A DNA stretch of 13,609 nt, from NCBI GenBank assembly GCA_016919605.1, contig JACXTQ010000362.1, forward strand, positions 1 to 13,609. Reading direction: 5' to 3'. Positions 1 through 7,378 of this stretch are shown one piece after another. How positions within the stretch are numbered: the first letter of the stretch is position 1; each line of letters opens with the position of its first letter. Made by a program: the position numbers and the translations under genes. This DNA is from Methylovulum sp. (lineage in GTDB: Bacteria > Pseudomonadota > Gammaproteobacteria > Methylococcales > Methylomonadaceae). Below the pieces are notes generated by a model that did not search any database, was not told the origin of the DNA, and saw nothing but the letters and a program-made list of their open reading frames with translations.

Positions 1-1202
1 AAGCCATTGATCGAGAGCTTGTCACGGGCAAACTTGGCGCGGGCTTCGGACAAATGAAACTGCGCGTCATGGTAGGCTTCCACCAAATTACGCTGATCCG
101 GCAACACCTGCGCCGCCTGACTATTGCTATACACCGACTCAATATAGGTGACATTGGTGATTAGCACGGCATGATGGGCGGTCAACGCCCTGCCCGACTC
201 GGTGATGATGTTAGGTTGCGGCACTCGCTTTTCGGTACAAATATCGGCGAAACTGCGGACAATATTTTGCGCGTATTCATCCAGGCTATAATTAATGGAT
301 GATTCACGGCGCGAACGGCTACCGTCATAATCGACCCCTAGGCCACCCCCGGCATCAACGACGGTTATCGCCGCCCCTAAGCGGCGCAATTCTACATAAA
401 ACTGCCCGGCTTCTTTTAGAGCGATTTTGATGTCGTGGATATTAGCGATTTGCGACCCCATGTGAAAGTGCATCAGCTTTAAACAATCTAGCAAACCCGC
501 CTGTTTTAGGCGCTCAATCAATTGCAGGACTTCATAGGCGTGGAGGCCAAATTTGGACTTTTCGCCGCCGCTGTTTTGCCATTTACCCGCACTGATGCTG
601 GATAATCTGACCCGAACCCCTAAGCAAGGCTGAATGTCCAGCTTGGCCGCCTCTTCAATAATCAGCTCCAACTCCAGCGGTTTTTCAATCACCAGATACA
701 GGTTTAGACCCATTTTTAGGCCAATCAGCGCCAAGCGGATATAGGCACGGTCTTTATAACCGTTACAAACCACCACCCCTTGATGCGACAAGGCCATAAT
801 CGCCAACAACTCCGGCTTGCTGCCCGCTTCCAAACCGATATTATCCGCCGCTAAAATGCCTTCGACCACGGGTCGCTGTTGGTTGACCTTAATCGGATAA
901 ACGGGTGTGTACTGGCCGGTGTAGGCCAGTTTGGCACAGGCTTTTTTAAAGGCGTTGTCCAAACGGGTGACGCGGTCTTTTAGAATATCGGTAAAGCGCA
1001 CCAGCACGGGCAATGACAACTGCTTATCATTTAATGATCCGGCAATCTCGTACAAATCCAAGGCCATGTCTTTATCGGCACTGGGCTTGACACACACATG
1101 GCCTTTATCGTTAATCGAAAAATAGCCATCGCCCCATAAATCAATGGCGTAGGTTTGTGCAGATTGTTGGATAGTCCAGGGGGTGCTCTGGTTTGAATTC
1201 AC
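1..1202 (-). CDS. speA: Biosynthetic arginine decarboxylase SpeA, C-terminus cut by window edge
   Basis: PLP-dependent, fold-III decarboxylase that turns arginine into agmatine, the first step of the agmatine route to putrescine. About 400 residues are visible; the family usually has about 630, so the C-terminal third lies outside the window. Seen: an N-terminal stretch with WGDGYF; the PLP-lysine motif YPIKVNQQ with Lys at about residue 105; FHMGSQIANIHDI; the glycine-rich VDAGGGLGVDYDG; and EAYHDAQFHLSEARAKFARD close to the edge. The start is taken as GTG at 1200-1202. It has GGAG seven bases upstream and keeps the conserved N-terminal stretch, which the first in-frame ATG (near 1065) would remove. 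It lies downstream of hicA on the same strand, with a 168-bp gap that holds a promoter candidate and an inverted repeat. Identity is secure; the start is likely. Confidence 0.93.
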   Translation of the reverse strand, partial: MNSNQSTPWTIQQSAQTYAIDLWGDGYFSINDKGHVCVKPSADKDMALDLYEIAGSLNDKQLSLPVLVRFTDILKDRVTRLDNAFKKACAKLAYTGQYTPVYPIKVNQQRPVVEGILAADNIGLEAGSKPELLAIMALSHQGVVVCNGYKDRAYIRLALIGLKMGLNLYLVIEKPLELELIIEEAAKLDIQPCLGVRVRLSSISAGKWQNSGGEKSKFGLHAYEVLQLIERLKQAGLLDCLKLMHFHMGSQIANIHDIKIALKEAGQFYVELRRLGAAITVVDAGGGLGVDYDGSRSRRESSINYSLDEYAQNIVRSFADICTEKRVPQPNIITESGRALTAHHAVLITNVTYIESVYSNSQAAQVLPDQRNLVEAYHDAQFHLSEARAKFARDKLSING

Positions 1203-1242
1203 TTAATGGCTCCGGTGAGTGGGTTGGTTTATGACAGGGCTA

Positions 1243-1360
1243 CGGGCAGGCTGTTTCTACCCAACAGGCTAGTGCCCCGCTTAGATTTATGGGGGCTTTT
1301 ATGGTTTGGCACTTATAATTTCAACCTATTGAAAAGTCTGGCAGAAACAGCCCACCCGAC
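1243..1360. repeat. Imperfect inverted-repeat pair between speA and hicA
   Basis: GGCTGTTTCTACC at 1249-1261 is the near-perfect inverse of GGCAGAAACAGCC at 1340-1352 (12 of 13 bases). Similarity extends outward to about 20 bases with several mismatches (CGGG next to GGCTGTTTCT on both ends). The arms enclose 78 bp that contain the speA promoter candidate. Inside the left arm a smaller stem-loop can form, GGGCA/TGCCC with CTGTT/AACAG (1244-1277). This could be a short non-autonomous repeat (MITE-like) or a regulatory structure. No target-site duplication is evident. An open frame at 1206-1388 across this gap has no recognisable content and is not called. Confidence 0.4.
1296..1324 (-). promoter_or_regulatory. 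Candidate sigma70 promoter for speA
   Basis: On the minus strand, TTGAAA (1319-1324) is followed after 17 bases by TAAAAG (1296-1301). The -35 matches the consensus at five of six positions and the -10 at four of six. It would start transcription near 1289, leaving a leader of about 85 bases before the speA GTG. The leader contains an imperfect hairpin at 1244-1277. This is inferred from consensus only. Confidence 0.35.
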
Positions 1361-1370
1361 CTACGCGGCT

Positions 1371-1595
1371 TTATTTTTTAATATTTAACCAAGCATCACG
1401 GTCAATATCAGCTTGCTTTAACAGCCTTTTTAACAAATCAATACTAATGTCCTGCTTATGCGGATTAGGTAGCGTCAACACTAGGTCGCCTTTTATCATG
1501 TAAGGATGCTTTCCGCCTTCATAGGGCCCTATAAAACCAAGTGCTTTTAAAGCCATAACTAGCTCGCGCCAAGTAACAGGGCTTAACTTAGGCAA
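1371..1595 (-). CDS. hicA: HicA-type mRNA interferase toxin
   Basis: Small (74 aa) toxin with a double-stranded-RNA-binding-like fold that cleaves mRNA when not held by HicB. Seen: the family N-terminus MPKLSPVTWRELV, ALGF, then GGKHPYMIKGD with the putative catalytic His in the GKHPYM context, then LTLPNPHKQDIS and a C-terminal helix ending RDAWLNI. The start is a TTG at 1593-1595. The next in-frame ATG, at residue 14, would remove the conserved MPKLSPV segment. The frame overlaps the end of hicB by 8 bases, so translation is probably coupled; GGAAG lies too close to the TTG to be a good ribosome site by itself. The antitoxin is transcribed before the toxin. Family assignment is firm; activity in this host is inferred. 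Confidence 0.88.
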   Translation of the reverse strand: MPKLSPVTWRELVMALKALGFIGPYEGGKHPYMIKGDLVLTLPNPHKQDISIDLLKRLLKQADIDRDAWLNIKK

Positions 1596-1839
1596 CTTCC
1601 AGTACCTTAGGCGTTACCACCTTGCAACCGTTAATTTCAGGGATACTCATATTTTGGCTAGTACGGATCAATATCCAGCCTTCTAGGTTATCGTGTAAAT
1701 TATCACGGCATTCTTCTAGGGTTTTGCCTGATGCCCAAACACCTTTTAATTCAGGTATTTCACCAAAATACGGCTCTTCATCCGCTATAATTTCGTAATG
1801 GGCGAGGTTCATCGCCGCTTTTAGGTACTCTGCTATCAT
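1588..1839 (-). CDS. hicB: HicB-type antitoxin, short form
   Basis: Partner of the downstream HicA; HicB proteins bind the toxin through an RNase H-like domain. Translation from ATG 1837-1839 gives 83 aa. The core has the HicB pattern: ADEEPYFGEIPELKGVWASG, then TLEECRDNLHDNLEGWI. What follows is only about 23 residues (ending KVVTPKVLEVA), with no room for the ribbon-helix-helix or HTH domain of longer HicB proteins, so direct autorepression is not obvious from the protein. The start was chosen because GGGAG lies seven bases upstream. An in-frame ATG at 1875 overlaps the yajQ stop and would add twelve residues of non-family sequence. The gene follows yajQ by 32 bp on the same strand. Confidence 0.88.
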   Translation of the reverse strand: MIAEYLKAAMNLAHYEIIADEEPYFGEIPELKGVWASGKTLEECRDNLHDNLEGWILIRTSQNMSIPEINGCKVVTPKVLEVA

Positions 1840-1849
1840 ATTGCTACTC

Positions 1850-1869
1850 CCTATGCGCGATAGGCGCAT
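1850..1869 (-). promoter_or_regulatory. Two overlapping palindromes covering the hicB ribosome-binding site
   Basis: On the plus strand, ATGCGC (1853-1858) pairs with GCGCAT (1864-1869) around a five-base loop. Overlapping it, CCTAT (1850-1854) pairs with ATAGG (1860-1864). In hicB mRNA the second stem would take up the first bases of the AGGGAG Shine-Dalgarno, while the first stem is an alternative fold that leaves it free. The element could be an operator for the TA pair, a translational switch, or both. No T-run follows, so it is not an intrinsic terminator of yajQ. The structure is seen; the function is inferred. Confidence 0.4.
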
Positions 1870-1871
1870 CA

Positions 1872-2354
1872 TCAATCGCGAAAATTCTCAAACTGCAAGG
1901 GCCGCTCCAGCTTTTCTTCGCGCAACATCTGGATCACTTCCTGCAAATCATCGCGTTTTTTGCCGGTCACGCGCACTTGTTCGCCTTGTATCGCCGCTTG
2001 CACCTTGAGTTTTTTGTCTTTGATCAATTTGACAATTTTTTTGGCCAAGGCACTGTCCAGCCCTTGCTTTAGGGTGATTTCCTGACGCATGGCTTTGCCG
2101 CTGCCTTTGGCATCACCGACTTCCATACAGGCAATATCAATCCCCCGCCGACTCAGTTTGGCGCAGACGATGCTGAAAATTTGCTGCAATTGGAAGGTCG
2201 ATTCAGAAATCATGACGATTTTGTCATCGGTCAGTGCCACTGACGAATCCGTGCCTTTAAAGTCAAAGCGGGTGTCCACTTCTTTGCTGGCCTGGTCAAT
2301 GGCGTTTTTTACTTCGTGTTTATCAAATTCGGAAACAATATCAAACGTTGGCAT
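1872..2354 (-). CDS. yajQ: YajQ family nucleotide-binding protein
   Basis: Full-length 160-aa YajQ (UPF0234). The family has a two-domain ferredoxin-like fold that binds nucleotides; a Xanthomonas member binds cyclic di-GMP and acts with a transcription factor. Seen: the family start MPTFDIVSEFDKHEVKNA, VDTRFDFKGTD, the central RRGIDIACMEVG, QEITLKQGLD, and the C-terminal QVRVTGKKRDDLQEVIQML ending in LQFENFRD. It lies 41 bp downstream of cca on the same strand, so the two may be co-transcribed. The Shine-Dalgarno is weak (an AAAG about 11 bases upstream). The stop codon abuts the palindromes in front of hicB. Family assignment is certain; the ligand in this organism is unknown. Confidence 0.95.
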   Translation of the reverse strand: MPTFDIVSEFDKHEVKNAIDQASKEVDTRFDFKGTDSSVALTDDKIVMISESTFQLQQIFSIVCAKLSRRGIDIACMEVGDAKGSGKAMRQEITLKQGLDSALAKKIVKLIKDKKLKVQAAIQGEQVRVTGKKRDDLQEVIQMLREEKLERPLQFENFRD

Positions 2355-2395
2355 ATAACATTAACTTTAAGTGTGTGGAAAACATCCCTGACATT

Positions 2396-3628
2396 TTACA
2401 ATGATTTTTCGGCTTTGATAGCCTCAGCCACGGCTTGTATCCTTAAACCGCGTATCGCTTCGCCAATTTGCGCCCCTTGCAAAAGGCCATTGGTGATGCC
2501 GGAAATATCTACGGACACCGCCGCTTTGGCGGCAGTCCGAAAGAGTTGGGCTTGCGGGTAAGGCCGTGTTTCAAAGCCTGTGCGTCCCCGTGCGTCGGCC
2601 TCACAAGCCAATAAAAACGGCTCCAAGCTATTGGCCGGCTTAAACGCCCCCAACGCCGCTAGGGTATCGGTCAAGGTACCGGGGCGCAACTCGGCGGCCT
2701 TATGGCAATGGGTGTGATAGGCCATAACATGTTGCGCCAAGACCTTAAAGCCGTTGGGAATCCGCAACCGTGCGCACATCGCCTCTAACAGTGGTAAACC
2801 ACTGGCTTCATGGCCATAATGACGCGGTAAATCTTCTTTGGGCGACAATGCCTTGCCCAAATCATGCACCAGAGCAGCAAAGCGCACTTCGGGGCTGGTT
2901 GACAATAGTGCCGCCTGCTCCAAACACATCAGACTATGGATGCCGGTATCAATTTCAGGATGGTGTTGCGCCGGTTGCGGCACGCCGAACAGGTTATCCA
3001 ATTCAGGAAAAATCCTTGCCAAAGCCCCACACGCTCTGAGCGTGGTAAAAAACGCCGCCGGAGTGGCTTCGTTAAGAGCCTTAAACAGTTCTGCCCATAC
3101 CCGCTCGGACACCAGATAATCGACCTCACCCGCCGCCACCATCGCTTGCATCAGCTCGCAGGTTTCTGGAGCCAAAGTAAAGCCTAAGGTGCTGTAACGG
3201 GCGGCAAACCGCGCCACCCGCAAAATCCGCACAGGGTCTTCGGCAAATGCGGGCGAAACATGACGGAACACCCGCAACTGCAAATCGCGTTGACCGTTAT
3301 AAGGATCGATCAACCGCCCGTCGGCGGTCATGGCCATCGCGTTGATGGTCAAATCACGGCGGATCAAGTCTTCTTCTAAAGTGACATCCGGTGCACTGTA
3401 AACGCTAAAACCCTTATAACCGTGCGCGGTTTTGCGCTCTGTCCGCGCTAGGGCATATTCTTCTTGGGTGTCTGGATGCAAAAATACCGGAAAATCCTTG
3501 CCGACTGGACGGAAACCTAGTTTTAGCAAGTTGTCGGGGGTTGCGCCAAGCACCACCCAATCCTGTTCCGTCACCGGCAGATTAAGCAATTTGTCACGCA
3601 CCGCACCGCCGACAAGATATATTTCCAT
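2396..3628 (-). CDS. cca: Multifunctional CCA protein (tRNA nucleotidyltransferase with HD domain)
   Basis: Adds or repairs the 3' CCA of tRNAs from CTP and ATP without a nucleic-acid template. 410 aa, the usual length of the gammaproteobacterial form. Nucleotidyltransferase head: VGGAVRD at 6-12, with catalytic acidic residues Glu21 and Asp23 in EQDWVV. Then DLIRRDLTINAMA (about 87-99) and the DPVRILRVARFAARY neck (131-145). C-terminal HD phosphohydrolase domain: ALVHDLGKA with the His-Asp pair at 255-256, preceded by GIHSLM. In E. coli this domain gives phosphatase and 2',3'-cyclic phosphodiesterase activity. It starts at ATG 3626-3628 with no clear Shine-Dalgarno. It is transcribed divergently from sdhC and followed by yajQ. 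Confidence 0.96.
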   Translation of the reverse strand: MEIYLVGGAVRDKLLNLPVTEQDWVVLGATPDNLLKLGFRPVGKDFPVFLHPDTQEEYALARTERKTAHGYKGFSVYSAPDVTLEEDLIRRDLTINAMAMTADGRLIDPYNGQRDLQLRVFRHVSPAFAEDPVRILRVARFAARYSTLGFTLAPETCELMQAMVAAGEVDYLVSERVWAELFKALNEATPAAFFTTLRACGALARIFPELDNLFGVPQPAQHHPEIDTGIHSLMCLEQAALLSTSPEVRFAALVHDLGKALSPKEDLPRHYGHEASGLPLLEAMCARLRIPNGFKVLAQHVMAYHTHCHKAAELRPGTLTDTLAALGAFKPANSLEPFLLACEADARGRTGFETRPYPQAQLFRTAAKAAVSVDISGITNGLLQGAQIGEAIRGLRIQAVAEAIKAEKSL

Positions 3629-3920
3629 AGATTAAATTGGGCTGGTTAAAAAGGTTAGGGTTAGGATAGCATAGCTTTGGTGGGCGATGCACTTAAGACG
3701 GACGATAGGTTCTAGTGTTTGGAACTGACCCAGCCTTAACCCTACAAAATATCAGAAAATCGCTCTTATCCTCAAGCCACCTATAGACACTCAGCCGATA
3801 TTTGTGCAATATGCCTACCTGTCTCTAGCTTTTTCGTTTTGCTTTCCGCACAATACCCCTAACCAAACTACAGTTTGAAAAATAGGCTGTAGCCATTTAA
3901 CTCAACTATCGTGTAACTTT
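3629..3920. other. Divergent intergenic region between cca and sdhC
   Basis: 292 bp without a credible gene. It must hold the promoters for cca (leftward) and the sdh operon (rightward). Visible: a TTGAAA at 3875-3880 with only a poor -10 (TTAACT or TAACTC near 3897-3903) ahead of sdhC; a small perfect inverted repeat ATATT-N5-AATAT at 3798-3812; and an imperfect inverted pair, GGTTAGGGTTAGG near 3653-3665 and CCTTAACCCTACA near 3733-3745. On the minus strand TATGCT and TATCCT near 3665-3675 are possible -10 boxes for cca without a good -35. No standard FNR box was seen. Confidence 0.5.
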
Positions 3921-4298
3921 ATGGCTTCCAACCCAAACCGCCCCACTTCCCCGCATTTACAAATCTACCAATTGCCCCTGACCGGACTTATCTCGATTTC
4001 TCACCGGATTACCGGCGTACTGTTATCGGTAGGCTTGTTGTTTATCGTATATATTTTATCGGCCACGTCCAGCGGCATCAGTGCCTACGGTGAAATGCAG
4101 GCCACGTTGGATCACTGGTTTGTCACGTTGCTGTATTGGGGCTTTGTGTTCGCGCTATTTTTCCATTTATGTCATGGGGTGCGGCATTTGCTCTGGGATA
4201 CGGGGCGCAGTTTCGACAAAGAAACGCTGGATTATTACGCAAAAATAGAATTGGGCGCCGCTGGGGCGTTAACGTTAATCGCTTTAATCTTCATTTAG
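3921..4298 (+). CDS. sdhC: Succinate dehydrogenase cytochrome b556 subunit SdhC
   Basis: Membrane anchor of complex II. With SdhD it binds heme b and forms the ubiquinone site in the inner membrane. 125 aa. Seen: the N-terminal RPTSPHLQIYQLPLTGLIS and the quinone-site segment SHRITG (27-32); three hydrophobic segments at about 31-48, 66-86 and 109-125; and FHLCHGVRHLLWD, where His82 aligns with the heme-ligand His of E. coli SdhC (YHVVVGIRH in that protein). It is the first gene of the sdh operon and is followed by sdhD after 10 bases. No Shine-Dalgarno is evident before the ATG, although the start fits the family exactly. Confidence 0.94.
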   Translation: MASNPNRPTSPHLQIYQLPLTGLISISHRITGVLLSVGLLFIVYILSATSSGISAYGEMQATLDHWFVTLLYWGFVFALFFHLCHGVRHLLWDTGRSFDKETLDYYAKIELGAAGALTLIALIFI

Positions 4299-4308
4299 AG
4301 GTTGCTTT

Positions 4309-4689
4309 ATGGATTTTAGAACTCCTTTAGCCAAGGCTTTGGGTTTAGGGTCGGCAAAAACCGGCACTTCGCATTGGTGGATGCAGCGGGTCACGGCGGT
4401 CGCCTTAGTGCCGTTGTCACTGCCCTTGCTGACTTTAACCAAGCTATGCTTAAACGCCCCTTATCGCGATACCGTGTCTTGGTTGGCGGAACCGTTCAAT
4501 ACCGTGTGCATTATGGCTTGGCTATTAGCGGTGTTTTATCATGCCGCCCTAGGGTTACAAGTGGTGATTGAAGATTACGTGCCTAAAGAAGACACGAAAA
4601 TCATTGCCATATTGGCGGTCAACCTAAGCTTTCTGTTTCTGGCGCTGGCGGCATTGCTGGCGGTATTGCGCATCACTTTAATAGGGTAA
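4309..4689 (+). CDS. sdhD: Succinate dehydrogenase membrane anchor subunit SdhD
   Basis: Second membrane anchor of complex II. 126 aa. Seen: an N-terminal GSAKTGTSHWWMQRVTAVAL, three hydrophobic segments at about 29-46, 65-86 and 98-122, and YHAALGLQVVIEDYV. In the latter, Asp89-Tyr90 match the Asp-Tyr pair of E. coli SdhD at the ubiquinone site, and His78 lies in the heme-binding helix. The ATG has AGAGG seven bases upstream. The stop is three bases before the sdhA start, so the genes are tightly packed. Confidence 0.93.
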   Translation: MDFRTPLAKALGLGSAKTGTSHWWMQRVTAVALVPLSLPLLTLTKLCLNAPYRDTVSWLAEPFNTVCIMAWLLAVFYHAALGLQVVIEDYVPKEDTKIIAILAVNLSFLFLALAALLAVLRITLIG

Positions 4690-4692
4690 AAC

Positions 4693-6477
4693 ATGGCTAA
4701 CAGCTATAAGATTATTGAACATGCTTACGATGTCATTGTGGTGGGCGCGGGCGGTGCAGGTTTACGCGCCACCTTTGGTATGGCGGAAAAAGGCTTAAAA
4801 ACCGCGTGCCTGACCAAGGTATTCCCCACACGCAGCCATACGGTCGCCGCCCAAGGTGGCATCAGCGCGGCCTTAGGCAATATGGGCGAGGACGATTGGC
4901 GTTTCCACATGTACGACACCGTCAAAGGTTCCGACTGGCTGGGCGATCAGGATGCGATTGAATATATGTGCCGCGAAGCCATTCCGGCGGTGATTGAGCT
5001 AGAGCATTATGGCGTGCCCTTCTCGCGTACAGCAGAAGGCAAGATTTACCAACGGGCGTTTGGCGGCATGACCACGCATTACGGCAAAGGCCAAGCCCAA
5101 CGCACTTGCGCGGCGGCGGACAAAACCGGCCACGCGATCTTACACACATTGTACCAACAAGCCTTAAAGCATAATGCCGAGTTTTTTGTCGAGTATATCG
5201 CCTTGGATTTGATTATGCAGGACGGCGAATGTCGGGGCGTATTGGCGTGGTGCTTGGACGACGGCTCCTTACATTTGTTTAAGGCTCAGCAAACCGTGTT
5301 GGCGACGGGGGGTTACGGACGCAGTTATTTTTCCTGCACCTCGGCGCATACGGTTACGGGTGACGGTAACGCGATGGTGTTACGCGCCGGTTTGCCGTTA
5401 CAGGATATGGAATTTGTCCAGTTCCACCCTACCGGCATTTACGGTTCGGGTTGTTTGATTACCGAAGGGGTACGTGGTGAAGGCGGCTATCTGACCAACT
5501 CGCAAGGTGAGCGGTTTATGGAACGCTATGCTCCCTCCGCCAAAGATTTGGCCTCCCGCGACGTGGTTAGCCGCGCCATGACCATAGAAATTAACGAAGG
5601 CCGTGGGGTCGGCAAGCTTAAAGACCATATTTACTTGCATATCGAGCATTTAGACCCGGCGATTATCCACGAACGCCTACCGGGGATTGCCGAAACCTCG
5701 AAAATCTTCGCAGGTGTCGATGTCACTAAAGAGCCGATTCCGGTGCTGCCGACCGTGCATTACAATATGGGCGGCATCCCCACCAACTATAAGGCCGAAG
5801 TGGTGACGCTGGAAGCGGGCAACCCTGATAAGATAGTTCCTGGCCTGATGGCGATAGGCGAAGCCGCCTGTGTGTCGGTGCATGGCGCCAACCGTTTAGG
5901 CTCCAACTCCTTGCTCGACCTAATCGTGTTTGGCCGCTCCGCCGCCATCCGCTGCGCCGAACTCATCAAGCCCGGCTCGGCACATAAACCGCTCAATAAA
6001 GACGCATGTGACCAAGCCCTAGCACGGTTTGACAAAATCCGCAACGCCAACGGCAGCCGCTCCAGCTCGGATATCCGTTTGGACATGCAGCGGGTCATGC
6101 AGACCAAAGCCGCCGTATTTAGAACGCAAGCAACCTTGGATGAAGGCATAGCCGCGATGGCCGACATCAGTGCCGCGTTTGCCGATGTGACAGTAAAAGA
6201 CAAGTCGTTAATCTGGAACACGGATTTGGTGGAAACTTTAGAGCTGGACAATTTGCTGGCTCAAGCCAATGTCACCATTAACGCCGCCGGCAACCGTAAG
6301 GAAAGCCGTGGCGGCCATGCGCGGGAAGATTATCCCAACCGTGATGATGCCAACTGGATGAAGCACACGCTCACTTGGTTGACTGACGGCAAAGTTACCA
6401 TTGATTACCGTCCGGTGCATTTATACACCTTATCGGACGATGTTGAAGTGATTGCGCCTAAGGAGCGGGTTTATTAG
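4693..6477 (+). CDS. sdhA: Succinate dehydrogenase flavoprotein subunit SdhA
   Basis: Catalytic subunit that oxidises succinate to fumarate and passes electrons through covalently bound FAD to SdhB. 594 aa, the typical size. Seen: the Rossmann dinucleotide motif VVGAGGAGLRA (17-26); TRSHTVAAQGG with His49, the covalent FAD attachment residue; FHPTGIYGSGCLITEG; SRDVVSRAMTIEINEGRG with the catalytic-region Arg; VHYNMGGIPTNY; and GANRLGSNSLLDLIVFGR. The C-terminus, HTLTWLTDGKVTIDYRPVHL, is normal. The start follows sdhD by three bases with AGGGT upstream. It is followed by an unusually long gap (121 bp) with a hairpin before sdhB. Confidence 0.97.
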   Translation: MANSYKIIEHAYDVIVVGAGGAGLRATFGMAEKGLKTACLTKVFPTRSHTVAAQGGISAALGNMGEDDWRFHMYDTVKGSDWLGDQDAIEYMCREAIPAVIELEHYGVPFSRTAEGKIYQRAFGGMTTHYGKGQAQRTCAAADKTGHAILHTLYQQALKHNAEFFVEYIALDLIMQDGECRGVLAWCLDDGSLHLFKAQQTVLATGGYGRSYFSCTSAHTVTGDGNAMVLRAGLPLQDMEFVQFHPTGIYGSGCLITEGVRGEGGYLTNSQGERFMERYAPSAKDLASRDVVSRAMTIEINEGRGVGKLKDHIYLHIEHLDPAIIHERLPGIAETSKIFAGVDVTKEPIPVLPTVHYNMGGIPTNYKAEVVTLEAGNPDKIVPGLMAIGEAACVSVHGANRLGSNSLLDLIVFGRSAAIRCAELIKPGSAHKPLNKDACDQALARFDKIRNANGSRSSSDIRLDMQRVMQTKAAVFRTQATLDEGIAAMADISAAFADVTVKDKSLIWNTDLVETLELDNLLAQANVTINAAGNRKESRGGHAREDYPNRDDANWMKHTLTWLTDGKVTIDYRPVHLYTLSDDVEVIAPKERVY

Positions 6478-6519
6478 ATGTAGCGTTGTCCAATCTTCGC
6501 AATTTGAAAAAGCGGCTAT

Positions 6520-6556
6520 CAACCTAAGGCGACGCGCCCGTACTTCTCTTAGGTTG
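6520..6556 (+). promoter_or_regulatory. Stem-loop in the sdhA-sdhB spacer
   Basis: CAACCTAAG (6520-6528) and CTTAGGTTG (6548-6556) form a perfect nine-base-pair stem around a 19-base loop that is GC-rich at its start. It lies in the 121-bp gap between the sdhA stop and the sdhB start, with the rest of the gap gene-free. No T-run follows, so it is not an intrinsic terminator. It may be an mRNA processing or stability element separating sdhCDA from sdhB-sdhE, or an RNA-binding site. The stem is seen; the role is inferred. Confidence 0.45.
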
Positions 6557-6598
6557 TTACCCCTAACATGCCCACCCTATCAATCCGAGATTTTTCAC

Positions 6599-7378
6599 AT
6601 GGCTGAATTTACCCTACCCAAAAATTCTGTAGTCACCGAAGGCAAAACCTTTAAAGCCCCTGCCGATGCCAAAAATGTCCGCCGCTTTGAGGTTTACCGT
6701 TGGGATCCTGACTCCGGCGAAAACCCGCGTGTTGACAGTTATGAACTGGACTTAGACGATTGCGGGCCGATGGTGCTGGATGCGATCTTAAAAATCAAAA
6801 ATGACATAGACAGCACCCTGACGTTCCGCCGCTCCTGCCGTGAAGGCGTATGCGGCTCTTGCGCCATGAATGTCAACGGCAAAAACACCTTGGCCTGCAC
6901 CAAAGCCATAGATTCCTATCCTGGCACCATCAAAATCTACCCGTTGCCGCACATGGCGGTGGTTAAAGACTTGGTACCGGATATGACCCACTTTTATGCG
7001 CAATATGCCTCGATAAAACCGTGGATAGCCACCCAAACCCCCGCCCCTTCCGACAGCGAACGCTTGCAAAGCAAAGAAGACCGCGCCAAGCTTGATGGCT
7101 TATACGAATGTGTGCTCTGCGCCTGTTGCTCAACCAGTTGCCCTAGTTATTGGTGGAACAGCGAGCGTTATTTAGGGCCTGCGGTACTGTTACAAGCCTA
7201 CCGTTGGCTGGCGGACAGCCGTGATGAAAACACTGGGGCAAGGCTGGATGAGTTGGAAGACCCATTCAAACTGTACCGCTGCCATACCATCATGAACTGC
7301 ACCGACACCTGCCCTAAAGGCCTGAATCCGGCCAAGGCCATTGCCGAAACCAAAAAAATGCTGGTCAAACGCCAATAA
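6599..7378 (+). CDS. sdhB: Succinate dehydrogenase iron-sulfur subunit SdhB
   Basis: Carries electrons from SdhA to the membrane quinone through three Fe-S clusters. 259 aa from ATG 6599. Plant-type [2Fe-2S] ligands are Cys80, Cys85, Cys88 and Cys100 (CREGVCGSCAMNVNG, then LAC). The bacterial-ferredoxin half has CVLCACCSTSC (Cys171, 174, 177, 181) and CHTIMNCTDTCPKGLNP (Cys228, 234, 238), giving the [4Fe-4S] and [3Fe-4S] sites. The frame is open back to 6452, but those 49 residues are basic, low in family likeness and overlap the end of sdhA, so ATG 6599 is preferred; its Shine-Dalgarno is weak (GAGA about eight bases upstream). The last base of the stop is shared with the sdhE ATG. Confidence 0.96.
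   Translation: MAEFTLPKNSVVTEGKTFKAPADAKNVRRFEVYRWDPDSGENPRVDSYELDLDDCGPMVLDAILKIKNDIDSTLTFRRSCREGVCGSCAMNVNGKNTLACTKAIDSYPGTIKIYPLPHMAVVKDLVPDMTHFYAQYASIKPWIATQTPAPSDSERLQSKEDRAKLDGLYECVLCACCSTSCPSYWWNSERYLGPAVLLQAYRWLADSRDENTGARLDELEDPFKLYRCHTIMNCTDTCPKGLNPAKAIAETKKMLVKRQ

Noticed and set aside
1296..1324. Possible sigma54 promoter (TTGGCAC at about 1306-1312, plus strand)
   Set aside because: The required GC at -12 is missing at the fixed ten-base spacing from GG, and no gene follows on that strand.
1206..1388. Plus-strand 60-codon open frame between speA and hicA
   Set aside because: It begins within the speA ribosome-site region, crosses the promoter candidate and the inverted repeat, and its product has no recognisable features.
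1840..1875. Longer HicB starting at ATG 1875
   Set aside because: The start overlaps the yajQ stop and the added residues are not family-like; ATG 1839 has a strong GGGAG.
3652..3666. Telomere-like GGTTAGGGTTAGG
   Set aside because: Only two copies of TTAGG(G); consistent with chance in an intergenic region.
6452..6598. N-terminal extension of SdhB by 49 residues
   Set aside because: It overlaps the end of sdhA, the residues do not resemble SdhB, and the family N-terminus begins at ATG 6599.
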